From Tetrahymena elliotti 4EA (taxonomy: Eukaryota > Ciliophora > Oligohymenophorea > Hymenostomatida > Tetrahymenidae): a DNA stretch of 54,875 nucleotides. Under the pieces are notes generated by a model that ran no database searches, was not told where the DNA came from, and saw only the letters and a list, made by a program, of their open reading frames with translations. The first letter of the stretch is position 1. The number at the start of each line of letters is the position of its first letter. Where the stretch lies: NCBI GenBank assembly GCA_000231825.2, contig JH720348.1:73911-128785 (forward strand). The letters are read 5' to 3'. Shown here in pieces: positions 22,421 through 34,417 of this stretch. The position numbers were made by a program, and so were the translations under genes.

Positions 22421-25400
22421 TCAAAGAGTTAGGATATTTCTCCTCTTGTTTTTCAAGGTTTTTAAGCGCTTGATTTATCCTTTTTACTGGCTAATTAGTC
22501 TTTTCTGTTATGTAAAATAAAACTAGTATTCTTCTCTATTTGTTTCTAAAGTGTGATAAACCTTAGTCATATCATAATTAGCTTCTGCAATTAATTTAGT
22601 AGCTTCTTCTTAATTAATAGGTTTTCCAAAAGTTGAGTGCAAGTACTGCATCAGCTAATCAAATTCTTCAGTACTGACTTTTGAATGATCGTATTAAAGT
22701 CTATACAATCTAGGACAGTATCCAGGGATAATTTCTGGTATTTCAGCTTAGAATTCACTTCCTACATAGTTTTCTATTTCTGGGCTTTGTATGTAATATT
22801 TTATCTCTTGAACCTATCCTTTTTATTCTTGCGAATTTGATTCTAAGTATGGTTTCTAATCCTTTTTTCTTTCTTCTTTAGTATTCAATTTAGCTTAAAT
22901 GCTGAATCGATGCTTGAACTTTTTTTGTTTGAGTATGGCGTAGTAGTTAGAGTCATATTTTTCACTAGTTTCCTCAATTTCTTATTAATTTTATTAAAAT
23001 TAAACTTTCTACTCCCTTTTTCTTTGTTCTTCTCTCAATTTCAATTTAGCCCGAATGCTTTAATTTTTCCTGTAATTTTCACCTCTCATCTTGGTTTAGT
23101 AGTCCTAGTCATATTTTTAACTAGTTTCCTCAATTTCTTATTAATTTNNNNNNNNNNNNNNNNNNNNNNNNNNNNNNNNNNNNNNNNNNNNNNNNNNNNN
23201 NNNNNNNNNNNNNNNNNNNNNNNNNNNNNNNNNNNNNNNNNNNNNNNNNNNNNNNNNNNNNNNNNNNNNNNNNNNNNNNNNNNNNNNNNNNNNNNNNNNN
23301 NNNNNNNNNNNNNNNNNNNNNNNNNNNNNNNNNNNNNNNNNNNNNNNNNNNNNNNNNNNNNNNNNNNNNNNNNNNNNNNNNNNNNNNNNNNNNNNNNNNN
23401 NNNNNNNNNNNNNNNNNNNNNNNNNNNNNNNNNNNNNNNNNNNNNNNNNNNNNNNNNNNNNNNNNNNNNNNNNNNNNNNNNNNNNNNNNNNNNNNNNNNN
23501 NNNNNNNNNNNNNNNNNNNNNNNNNNNNNNNNNNNNNNNNNNNNNNNNNNNNNNNNNNNNNNNNNNNNNNNNNNNNNNNNNNNNNNNNNNNNNNNNNNNN
23601 NNNNNNNNNNNNNNNNNNNNNNNNNNNNNNNNNNNNNNNNNNNNNNNNNNNNNNNNNNNNNNNNNNNNNNNNNNNNNNNNNNNNNNNNNNNNNNNNNNNN
23701 NNNNNNNNNNNNNNNNNNNNNNNNNNNNNNNNNNNNNNNNNNNNNNNNNNNNNNNNNNNNNNNNNNNNNNNNNNNNNNNNNNNNNNNNNNNNNNNNNNNN
23801 NNNNNNNNNNNNNNNNNNNNNNNNNNNNNNNNNNNNNNNNNNNNNNNNNNNNNNNNNNNNNNNNNNNNNNNNNNNNNNNNNTTTTTCTTTCTTGTTCTTC
23901 TCTCATTTTAGCCCAAATTAATTATTTTTCCTTGTAAAATTCAAGTCTTTTCCTGGCGTAGAAGTTGCAATCTTATTTTTTACTAGTTTCCTCAATTTCT
24001 TATTAATTTGATTAAAAGTATGGTTTCTAATCTGCTTTTCTTTCTTCTTGTATCAATTTAGACTGAATGCTGAATTAATGCTTGAACTTTTCAGGCCTCA
24101 TCTTGGCGTAGTAGTTGTAATCTTATTTTTAACTAGTTTCCTCAATATTTTTTTTTTGTAATACAAGCTTGAATACCTCTTTTTTGATACTCTTTTTTAG
24201 AATTGGATTTAATTCATGCATTGTTTCCCTGCATAATTATTTGTTACTCTACTTTATTTAATGCTAAGGTCTAGATTATTCTTTAGGTTTTACATCCATT
24301 TTATTCAAGCTTACATTTTCGCCATCAGATGAACTCAATTCCATATTGATGTATTTATTATTAGAACTAACTTGTTTATCTCTTTTGTCCAGATAACTCA
24401 CCTTATTCTATTAAGGAGGAGCTATTTTCTTATTATAAATTGAACTTTCAAGAAATTCCTTGCTGTTTGGTCTGATGGAATTATAATTATTAGTTTAGAA
24501 TGATTACCTTTGCTTCAGATTAATATCATTTTAATTAACTTTTTATTTTATCTGATCTTAATGACAATTTGATGTTTCTATTACAATATTTTTAGAATTT
24601 ATACCGCCTTAAGGAACTTTTTTATAAGTAATAACTTATTATTCAAACTCATCTATTTCTTCAGACTCATCTAGCATATCTTTATGAAAACGTATCTTCT
24701 ATTTGTATATTTAAGTCTTTTTGACTTTGTAAGTTGACGAATTACTAGTCGAGTATTGGCTACTTTGTTGTTCATCATTCTCACTTGACGTCTCTGTATC
24801 ATATTTACTCTGATTCACATAAAAGTTATTCTGTGGTTTAGACATTGTCTTTACAGTTGTAGACCTTGCAGCATTATATGAGTATAACTTATTAGTTAAA
24901 GAGCTATTTTATAGTACACCTTATTGATTCGAAGGTCTTTAAGTCATTGAAGATGATGGAGCAACATTCAAGCTTCCATTTTTCTATGAAGGCTTTAATT
25001 CAGTGGTATTCTCAAGCCCGTTTTAAGAAGGTGAAATCTGAGTGTGCTTCAGTTAAGGCTAAAGCTAGGGGTTTTAATTGGACTGACACGAATTATCTTT
25101 TCTTCTTCTTGGAGGAGGTGAAGACTGTGTTAGCTACTTTAGTTCTTTCAAACAGCGGTAAACTTTCTCTGAGGTAAGAGAACCAACTTTATCTTTTGAA
25201 CTATTGTGATACATGCTTTCCAGATAAGTATCACTTCTTTTATTTGTGTGAGCTTCTATAAGGGAAAAAAATTCTTAATTAGTTAATTTAATCTGTTGAT
25301 AAATAATTATAATGCTATTTAGCAGAGGGAAGAGAAGAAGAAGAAGAAGAAGAGAGGTATTTCTGTTATTATAATAAATAAGTTCTTTTGACTTTATATT

Positions 25401-25654
25401 TAATAATTATTTCTTACCTACTCTATCTTCATTCAAATTTTCCTGACAAAAGCTTAAACCTAATTTTGTATTAATCATTTCTTCATGCTCATGCTTTTTA
25501 AATGATATTTTCCAATCAAACTATGAATGAGTTGTCAGAAAATTGCTAAGAAAACAATCCAATCTATTTTATTAAGCACATTTCTCCCTTAGTTAACCAA
25601 AACATTTTTTAATACTATTACTTACTCTATTTCAATCAAGTTAAGCTCCGACAT
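22421..25654 (-). CDS. Unrecognised protein with ~51-residue tandem repeats, interrupted by an assembly gap
   Basis: Start ATG 25654 (MSELNLIEIELDCFLSNF). Exons 25626-25654, 25418-25563 and 25255 downward, in matching phases. A Ser/Gln/Asn-rich N-terminal half (SPPPRRRKDN, ENDEQQSSQYSTSNSS) is followed by tandem repeats with consensus 'EIEETSxKxDxNYYAKxR', then 'FKxxFSIxAKL' and 'EERKxDQKPY'. Two copies lie upstream of the N run (ACTAGT marker at 24132 and 23982) and two downstream (23120 and 22964), 150-156 bp apart. After the repeats comes a non-repeat C-terminus (PEIIPGYCPRLYRLQYDHS, FGKPINQEEATKLI) and a basic end. Stop TGA 22421-22423. Flanking frames are out by one across 734 N, so the gap length is not exact or hides an intron. 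Highly charged and helical; function unknown. Confidence 0.7.
23148..23881. other. Assembly gap (734 N)
   Basis: A run of 734 unknown bases lies inside the tandem-repeat domain of the - strand gene. The gap sits exactly where near-identical 150-156-bp repeats would confuse assembly. If the length is right, about five more repeat units could be hidden. Confidence 0.98.
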
Positions 25655-26236
25655 ACATTTTTTGTATTCAAAATAAGTCAAAAACGAATTTGGGCATTTC
25701 AGTACTTTTTTATCTTCAAAAATAAAATTATTTTATAAATTTGTAAAATCTGTAAAATTTACATTATTTTTCAATAAATTCAATTATTATTTATCAAATA
25801 CATTCAAATTCGCAAATATATAAAAATGATTTTTTTAAAATAAATTTTCTTTTCAAATTTTCTTCACAATTTTTTTTTTTTTTTTCACAAATTAAAAAAA
25901 AACAAAAAAAATAGGAAAATTGATTTTTTAAGTATTTAACTTTAAAGTATTTTGGACGGATTTTACATACATAATATTTGATTTGAAAATTTTGGTGTTT
26001 TTTTATAAAAATATATAATTTATTATAAGAAAAGACTTGTTTTGATAGATGCACAGTTTTTTTTTGAGAGTTGAGAAAGTGCATAATTTGTTTAAAAATA
26101 GTATAAAAGTTAGAATGAGATAGTGACTATGATTTTAAGTAAATCATAAGAAGTAGATTACAAAATATGAATTACATGAAAAAGACTAATAAAATGTTTG
26201 TTTAATTTTTAAAGAGTTTTATCAAGAAAAAGTTTT
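25655..26236. other. Intergenic region with a long T run
   Basis: About 580 bp between two - strand genes, with a ~17-nt T run at ~25,869. No convincing exon; the ORF at 25794-26084 is low-complexity and lysine-rich, and I treat it as chance. Confidence 0.45.
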
Positions 26237-28232
26237 TCAGAGTTATTCGTTGACGATGACGGAGGCAGCACCCATACCAGTACCAATACACATAGAGGTG
26301 ACACCAATCTTAGCCTTTTATCTCTTTAATTCAGGGATTAAGGTGGCAATTTGACGAGCACCAGTGCAACCTAAGGGGTGACCTAAGGCGATAGCACCAC
26401 CCTTAGGGTTGACCTTCTTAGCATCAATACCCAACTTAGTGATGGAGTAGTAAGCTTGAGAAGCGAAGGCTTCGTTAATTTCGTAGACATCGACGTCATT
26501 GACGGTGATGTTAGCCTTCTTCAAAGCTTCAGGGATAGCGAAAGCGGGACCAATACCTTTATTTAATAAGTAATATAAATAAAGATATTTTTTAAATTCA
26601 TTTAAAATAATTTATGAGCTGCTAAAATAAATTTTTTATTTGATTAAATACTTTGATAAGTTAAAATAAATTTTGCTTGGGTGCTATTAATGTTAATATT
26701 AAAAGGAAATTGTTTGCGAATATTTTTGAAATGGAATCTGTAAAATCTTTCTTTTATTAAAATTAATTGTTCTTTTATTCTGTTTTGAAAATGTTGTTGC
26801 GTATTATAAAAAATAAATTATTGTCTGTCTGATATCTGAATGAATATCTTTTATTTAATCACGATTAAACAACTTTTTTACTAATTTGAGTAATTAAAAT
26901 TTTTAATCATTCATAAAAATAAACTCTTTGCTTTTTTTCTATTTTTTTCCCTTAAAGAATTCTATTTTAAAAAGATGCTTTTTTAAATTAATGCTAAAGT
27001 TGTTTCTTATTCAAAGTAAATGGCAATATGATCAAGCTTTTCTTTGTGTATATTAATAAATTTATTTTTTAAATTCATTTTTTTCTTTTTCAATTTCTGC
27101 TTCTTTCTGCTGCTGAAAATTATTTATTTGAGTTTTTTTTTTTTTAAATTTTAAGTTATTGAAATTACCCATAACCTCAGGGGGGACACCAGCAACGGCG
27201 TAAGAGGCGAACTTAGCAAGGATGGGCATGCCGAGCTTTTCAGCGACGGATCTTCTGGCTAATAAGACACCAGCAGCACCTTCAGTGACCTATTTTTATA
27301 AGTAGATAAAAATTTAAAAAATGATAAAAAAAGCTATTTATTAAATAAAATGAGAAAAACTGAAAATTAATGTCAGGATTTCTATTTGGATGATAAGAAA
27401 TATGAATATTGTAAAGATTGATTACCTAAGAGGCGTTACCAGCAGTGGTGGAACCACCAGTTTGCTTGAAGGCGGGCTTGAGCTTGGAAAGACCTTCGAA
27501 GGTGGTTTCCTTTCTGATACCATCGTCCTTAGTAACGGTAACTTCCTTTTCGTTACCTTCCTTATCCTTGACAATAGTCTTGACAGGGACGATTTCTTCG
27601 TTGAAGAGACCTTGTTCTTGAGCAAGGGCAGCCTTTCTGTGGGATTCAACAGCGAATCTGTCTTGGGTTTCTCTGGAAATGTTGTAAGCTTCAGCGACAT
27701 TTTCAGAAGTGACACCCATAGGGATGATACAGTTTCTGGCCTTTTCGTGTTCGAAGACGGCGTCGGAGAGCTTTTCAGGGTCAACAGACTTGTTCATGTC
27801 GTACATGGACATATTTTCAACACCAGCACCAATACCGATATCAATGACACCCATTCTAATCTTGGCAGCAATGGTGGCACAAGCTTCAAGACCAGAAGAG
27901 CATAATCTGTTGATGGAGACGACGCAAGTGGTATCGGGGAAACCAGCTAAGTAAGCAGACATTCTTCCTTGGAAGAGACCAGCACCGATTTGTAAGACGT
28001 TACCGACGGTGATATCTTGAACTTCCTTGGCATCAACCTTACCTCTCTTGAGTAATTCAATCAAGACGGGCTTGAGCATAAGTTCAGGAGCAGTGTCCTT
28101 CAATAAACCTCTGTTGGCCTTGGTTAAGGGGGTTCTGGCGGCGGCGCAGATAACGACATCATCAGGGGACTTAGTGGTGAGGGCGACTTCGTTAGACTTG
28201 ACTTGAGAGCAAATGCTGCTGATTCTATCCAT
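26237..28232 (-). CDS. 3-ketoacyl-CoA thiolase, peroxisomal type (acetyl-CoA C-acyltransferase)
   Basis: Three exons: 27426-28232, 27169-27289 and 26237-26556. They total 1,248 nt, giving 415 residues, the usual length for thiolases. The enzyme catalyses the last step of beta-oxidation, thiolysis of 3-ketoacyl-CoA to acetyl-CoA. Catalytic features: nucleophile Cys111 in NRLCSSGLEA, NEAFASQA, His368 in GHPLGCTGARQ and Cys399 in CIGTGMGAA. PMGVTSENVAE and SRETQDRFAVESHRKAA are typical of the ACAA1/POT1 branch rather than the T2 branch. The N-terminus RISSICSQV resembles a PTS2 peroxisomal signal (R-I-x5-Q-), but its last residue is V, not L/A. Introns (136 and 612 bp) are AT-rich, while exons are GC-richer with favoured codons, suggesting high expression. 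The stop is TGA after VNEQL; a TAA just before is Gln. The + strand ORFs here are shadows. Confidence 0.95.
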
Positions 28233-29844
28233 TTGAAAAGAGTTTGTTTGCTTTTATTAAATTTAAGTAGGTTTTATGCTATTTTATTAATTATTTTTTT
28301 ATTATGAAAATTTTGGTATGAAGAAAACAACCTTTAAGAAAGAGTAGTGTTTTATCTGGAATATGTAGACGTAAAGAATATTTTATTAGATAATTGTTAA
28401 ATAATCGGCTGATGTAATATGCGAAACTACTTCTTATTACGATTAAATTGATAATATTGACGCATTTAGCGTAATATGTCTCTTCATCGAAGAATTCAAT
28501 TTATCATTCTAAAATTGTCAAATCGAATAATATTATTTATAACCTAATTGAACCTTTTACAATCCAATCCTATGTAATTCAATTCACTGCAGCATACTCT
28601 AACTCTATCTATTGATGAGTATTGCTAATCTTGAATTACCTTTCCAAATAACATTGATATTTCTTTACATTGTCACCGTATCTTTTCTGTTGAAAGAAAA
28701 TTTCTATTTTTCTGTTTTAAGTAAGGAATCAAAGACAGTTGCTCACATGAATTCATTGATTTATACATAGACTAATTGAATTCTAAAACCAATCAACTAA
28801 TTGATTGATTGATTCATTAATTAATTAACTTTTATTATTTCTTGAGAAGGGAGATATGTTTTCATTACAAAAAGATATTCTTTTAATCTATTTACCTGCC
28901 CCCTTTTACATTATTGCATTACTTGACATTTTGATAGAAAATTAAATTTTAAAAACAATTACAATATATTAAAATTAAATCCTTTTTTAAATTACGAGTT
29001 ACTCTTTTTTGTTTGAATCATTCTTTTACTTCTCAAAACTAGCTAGTTATTTAAACATTGTAGGAAATACTTTATAATATCAAGGCTATTCTTCCTCATA
29101 AAATATCATGAGAGGAATAATCCGTTTACTCTTTGTTATTAAATAAAGCTACTTTAAATTTGTCATTCTTATTGTTTAAATTCTTTGATTAAATAATTTA
29201 AAAAAAGAAATTGTTTGATCGATTCACCAAAATTAGATACAATTACTCTAGATTATTCTTAAAAGCTCATCAAATAGTAATATCTGTATATTTATTCCAT
29301 AATATTCAGTGCCTATATAAATCAAAAAGATATGTTAATTCTCGGCAAACATAACAAAAGCTTGTTATTCTTCTATGTCAGCTAATGAGAAAACAAACTG
29401 GTTAAGAATGTAAATGAATTATTTTTAATTATGGATGCAATCAGATTTCATTTGGAGTTTACAAAAATAAAAAAATTGAAGTAAAATATGATGAAAATTA
29501 AAATGAAAATTGAATAAGATTCTTATGAATTTATATGAAAAAAAGAATGAGATGATATCAGTAAGGATAAAAAATAAATAGATATTATGTATTATGAAGA
29601 AAAAGAAATTTATTGAAGCAAAAATTTTAATAATTCATATGCAAACAATTATCTAATCTGGTCAGCAAAGTACGTGATTTTTTAATTATTTGTTTATGAC
29701 AATTATTCTAAAATCTTATTTATTTTTATATTTTCTTTCAATTTATTAATTCAATTTACTATGTATCCTTATTTTTACTATTTTTAATCATTATTTTCTC
29801 TTTATGTCGTCATAAACCTTCTCTCTAAATTACTTTTCATTCAT
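28233..29844. other. Intergenic region; thiolase promoter and a doubtful 58-codon ORF
   Basis: About 1.6 kb upstream of the thiolase. A - strand ORF under the ciliate code runs from ATG 28929 to TGA 28753 (MSSNAIMQKGAGKQIKRISF...), AT-rich and without a recognised motif. A short exon-like stretch flanked by AG and GT lies at ~28,640-28,687 on the same strand (KRYGDNVKKYQCYLE). Neither is strong enough to call a gene. Confidence 0.3.
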
Positions 29845-30721
29845 TCATTTCTTCATTTTACGAATAAACTTATTCATAGAAGGATTTCTTTTATTCTTTT
29901 GTTAACTCTAAGATTCTTATATGTACTACTGGAATGTCTTGTCTTTGTTTTATTTCTTTATTCTCTTTTGTTTTAGTTTATCTTTCTTTTCAATCCAATC
30001 GTATATAGACTCAAGTGTATTTTCTGGTCTGCCATTATTCCCACTACTCTTTGAACCTCCTTAGGATTAATTCTAGTTAACCGCTTGTTCTTATTTAGAT
30101 CCATCATTATTCTAGCCGTTCTCCTCCTCTTCTTCTTAAATGATCTATTCTAAAGCTTTGTTCATGGTACTAATTTCTATATTGTAAGAAATATTAGAGA
30201 AACCTATCAACTCCTTGTTTTTCTTATTATAAAGGAGACTTGTCCCAATCTGATTTCCACTGCTTGCAGCCATTTATAATCCATCGCTGGTTATAAATAT
30301 TTCTTATTCTGGATCAAAATATAAGGTTTTTTCGTAGTTATCACGGAAAAACTATTCAAATTTAATATATTTCTTATACTTTTAATATTTTTTTCCTTAT
30401 TCAAGAAGAAAGTATTGATTTTGCAATTAACGAGCAATGGAAGCAGATTAAACTAAATTAGTTGGCTTAGTTTATTTTTCTTACTCGCTTAAACTCTCTT
30501 CAGCTTTAAAATATATAAAATAGTTTATAAACCCATTTAAATTTTAGTAAAATCTATTTACCACTTTACATCTGTTTTGTCTGCTTTTAAGATGTTTCCT
30601 AATTTTCAAGCGAAATTACTTCACTCTGCTTACGCATTTATGATATTTCATAAAATGGCACTTCTTCCCACTCAGATGGGTCAAATGCAATCTTATCCTC
30701 AAGAGTTTTTTATTCAGACAT
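29845..30721 (-). CDS. Unrecognised 272-residue protein
   Basis: Two exons, 30562-30721 and 29845-30503, joined by a 58-bp GT...AG intron, sum to 819 nt = 273 codons including TGA. Start MSEQKTLEDKIAFDPSEWEE. The middle contains a compact, more ordered stretch (QYFLLEQGKKYQKYKKYIKF, then IFITSDGLQMAASS and IGTSLLYNKKNKELIG). The C-terminal third is acidic/Gln-rich and then very basic (KKDKLKQKRIKKQNKDK). There is no signal peptide, transmembrane span or motif that I can name. The basic tail could suit nucleic-acid or nuclear association, which is only an inference. Confidence 0.75.
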
Positions 30722-33700
30722 TTACAATATATGAAAAATAATTACAAAAAATAACTTTCAAAAGCAACCTATCTAACAAAATTAAATAGACAATAAATAG
30801 TTAAATATATTCAATTAATTTGATCAATACATTAAGAATTCACTCAAATTCAATCAAAATACATATAACTTCAATCAACTATCTTTTATTCTTTATTAAA
30901 TTATTAACATTTTGCTTAATCTAAAATTTAAAAGAATCTCATAATAGCTATTCAAAATATCAAGTGTATTTCAATAAAAAAATATTAAAAGCTATCCAAT
31001 TTGTTCAAAAAAATATCAAAATAACGAACACTCTATTTATAATCAATTGTTTGTAATTAAAGTATATTAATATTTTGGATTAAAAGAATAAGAAGATCAT
31101 AAATAAATAAGCAAATTTATTTGAGTAAATAATAATTTTTAAGAAAATATTTTTAAAATAAGTTAATTTTAATTTACATTTTAGTTAGAATATTTTGCAA
31201 CAAACTTTCAGAAGAATAAAACAGTCTATTTGGAATAAATTATTCATAATTAAAATATCTGATCATTAATTAATACTTAAATGACATTTAGGATCTAATT
31301 AAATGCAAAATTTAAACAAATAACTATAAATATTTAACCAAATTATTCTTTTCAAGGTAATAATGAAACAAATAAAATTAATTATCATTTATAAAATTTA
31401 AAATCAATAAAATATAACATAAATATTTAATTTTCAATATTTAAATAGCATGGATAAAATTACTATGTAAATTTGAAACAAATAAAAAAAATATTTAAGA
31501 ATATCATTATTTTTAAGAAGACAATTTTTTGAAAAAGAAAAATAATAAATTTTGATAGATCCTAGTTTTAAAATATTGCTTAGAAAATCTTTATAAAATT
31601 TGATGTCAAAGAAATATCATACTACCTCATTTAAATATTTTTAAAATTATTTGTTTTATTCATTTAAACAAATAAAAATATTATAAAAATAAGGATTTAT
31701 TTGTGAGTCTAAGTAAGTTAATATTTTCAATCTCCAAAACTTAATATTTTTTTTATATTTTAGATTGTTAAAATGTGAAACTTATTTTTATTAAATATAA
31801 TACAGAAATATGCTTAAATATTCTTATTTTGAAAGAACTCTTTTCATATTCCTCAACAAATTAAGTACTAAAATGACTTTTTGATATGCATTTAGAAATA
31901 TTTATCATATTTTAAATAAGTTGGACATTTAAACTTAGTTTTATTAAATATTTATTACAGAAATAAAAATCAATTGAATTATTTTAAAGGTTCCTTTTTT
32001 TTTCATCAATAAATCAATAAACACAATTTAAATTCAAAAAAATTTTTTTTAAATAATTATTCTATCAAGTTAGATGGATTTTAAATTTATTTGTCGATGT
32101 AAAGGGAGATTGCTTAGTTTTAATTATATTTATAAGAGTATTTTTCAAAAGATAATAAAGGAAGGAAAGAAAGAAAGATAAATTTTATAAAAATAAAATA
32201 GTTATGTTTTCTCTATATAATGTATAAAGTATCAAATATAAATTAAATATAATAATCTCCTTTAATAAAATCTAAGATATTTATTTAAAGCTTCAACTTT
32301 AACATATTTATTACTAATTCTTTTACCAGGTATTTTATAGTTTTGAAATTGTTTATTTGAGGAAATGGTGGTTAAAATATATATATTTTACAATAATTTT
32401 AGAAAATGACCATTTTTGTGCAAATAAATTTATTGTCATAAAAATAATTTGTGGTAAATTGTGAGAAGTTAATGGAAAAGTAGGAATAAATAAGAATCAC
32501 AATATTCTAAAAGATTTAATGGATAAATGTAAATAAGTTTTATATATATACATAATACAACACTTTAATCACACCAAATCTCATTAAAATATTCTACTTT
32601 TGCTGAAAAAATAGTATTTAAATAGGAATAAATCCACAAAGATAAATATTCATTTTGTAAAAATTTGATTGGTCTGTTTATCTTATTAAATAGATTAACA
32701 GGTAGATTGGTTGGTAGAACGATTTATAGATTTTTGGTTAAAAAAGAATTTTGTGAAAAGTATTGCTACTTAGGATTTAATTTAGATGCATTAGTTATTC
32801 TAAAATTCATTAACAAGTTGATGAAATATATGCTTGAGAAATGCATAGTATAATTGAATTTTAAAAGTAATTGATTTTGTTTAGTTAGTAATCATAGTAA
32901 GAATATTTAAAATTGAAGATTCTCAATTTTAATTTGATATTAATAGGAATAGTTAGTTACTATTGGATATATCAAGACTAAATTTAATTCTTATTTTAAT
33001 ATCCACAGATTTTTATTCAGAGATTTTTTAATTAATTTTCAAATATTTCTTTTTCTGGTTTTAATAATATTTGCACTGAAAAACCACATAGATATTTATT
33101 TATTTTCAAAATTAATAAGCCAAATAAATTACTTTCTCTTTTGATGAATAATACATATTTCATTGCTTTGCATAATAGACGGATTTGAATATTGTCTGAT
33201 ATTTTTTTGAAATTAATTTTAAATTCTCAAATGTTTCTTACAAGCATGCGCTTTTCATCAAACAAATAAATAAATAAATAAATTTTGAAATGCAAATTTA
33301 CATTGAGTTAAGCAGATTATTTGGATAATTTTGGAGGGTAAAAATAGATGGAAATTAACTTCAAGGCTGAAAATATAAATTGAATTGTGGATATTTAAGT
33401 TATGTATTTAAGTTGAATGATAAAAGTTGAATAATAAAGTAGCAAAACACCACTTATTCTAAGTAGTACTAAAACTTAATAAATCTTATGATAATAAATG
33501 AATTGCTTTTTAATTTACACTTTATTCTTCAATAGTCAGAGGAAAATTTTCATTTGTAATTTTTATTATTTCAAAATAAGTAAACTTTAATTTTCTTATT
33601 CAGTAAACTTTTTATAATGTATACAGTTAACTCATTAGGATAATTCTGCATCAACATCTTTTGGCCTTGCTTAAATGTGAAAAAAATAAGTTAATAAAGA

Positions 33701-34417
33701 TAAATGTCAAATGAAAAGCGAGGTAAAAAGAATAAAATAAAGCAAATAAAAAGCTATGAACAAAGAAATTAAAATTGAGGGAAAATATATGTGGGAGAGA
33801 CAATTCAAATCAAAAATAGTTGTTTTTGTTTAATTATTTTGCCTTTTCTAAAACAAAACAAGCTATCATTGATTCATTCAATCAATCAAATAAACAAACA
33901 TAGATTATCTTTTTTAGTTAGCCAAAATGTATATACTACTACTGTTGCTGCTGCTGTGACTTTAAAATAATGTGTGGAAGATAAATAATTATCAGAAAAT
34001 AAAGTAAGAAAAAAAATTATAATATAATAATTAAAAAACAATTAAGGTAATTAATTAAACAAGCAAGCAACTAAACACACAAATAAACTAATAAATAATT
34101 AAACAAATAAACAAACAAATAATCTTAAAAATTTTCTCAATTCCAAGAAAATACAAGAAGATAAAAGACAACATTTTTTAGAGCAAAGAAGTCGATCTGA
34201 CACTAAGCGATTTAGAATCAATAAAGAGACAATATAACAACAAATTAGTATATTTCTATTTGTTCATTTGTATAGGTTCAGACAATGAGAGTTCTTGTTT
34301 TTCTGACCTAAATTATATTTTGTTGAATGATAATTTACCTTTTTTCTTTAGTGTTAATCATATTAATTTCATTAAAAAATAGGTAAAAAAAAGAATATAA
34401 TTATTAACAAATTAGAA
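30722..34417. other. Long intergenic region between divergent genes
   Basis: About 3.7 kb of extremely AT-rich sequence between the 272-residue gene (-) and the AGC kinase (+), so it holds both promoters. The ORF at 32665-32853 ends at TAA, has no homologue I recognise and is probably chance. On the - strand at ~33,560-33,690 there is a short coding-like segment (KQGQKMLMQNYPNELTVYII) with a TTTAAG acceptor-like edge; it may be an orphan exon. Nothing else is supported. Confidence 0.4.

Noticed and set aside
24947..25177. + strand 76-residue ORF
   Set aside because: It is antisense to the Ser/Pro/Gln-rich third exon of the - strand repeat-protein gene.
27390..27954. + strand ORFs up to 171 residues
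   Set aside because: They are antisense to the thiolase first exon, which is certain from its catalytic motifs.
32665..32853. + strand 62-residue ORF in the intergenic desert
   Set aside because: It ends at TAA, which is not a stop in this genome, and has no recognised motif or splice context.
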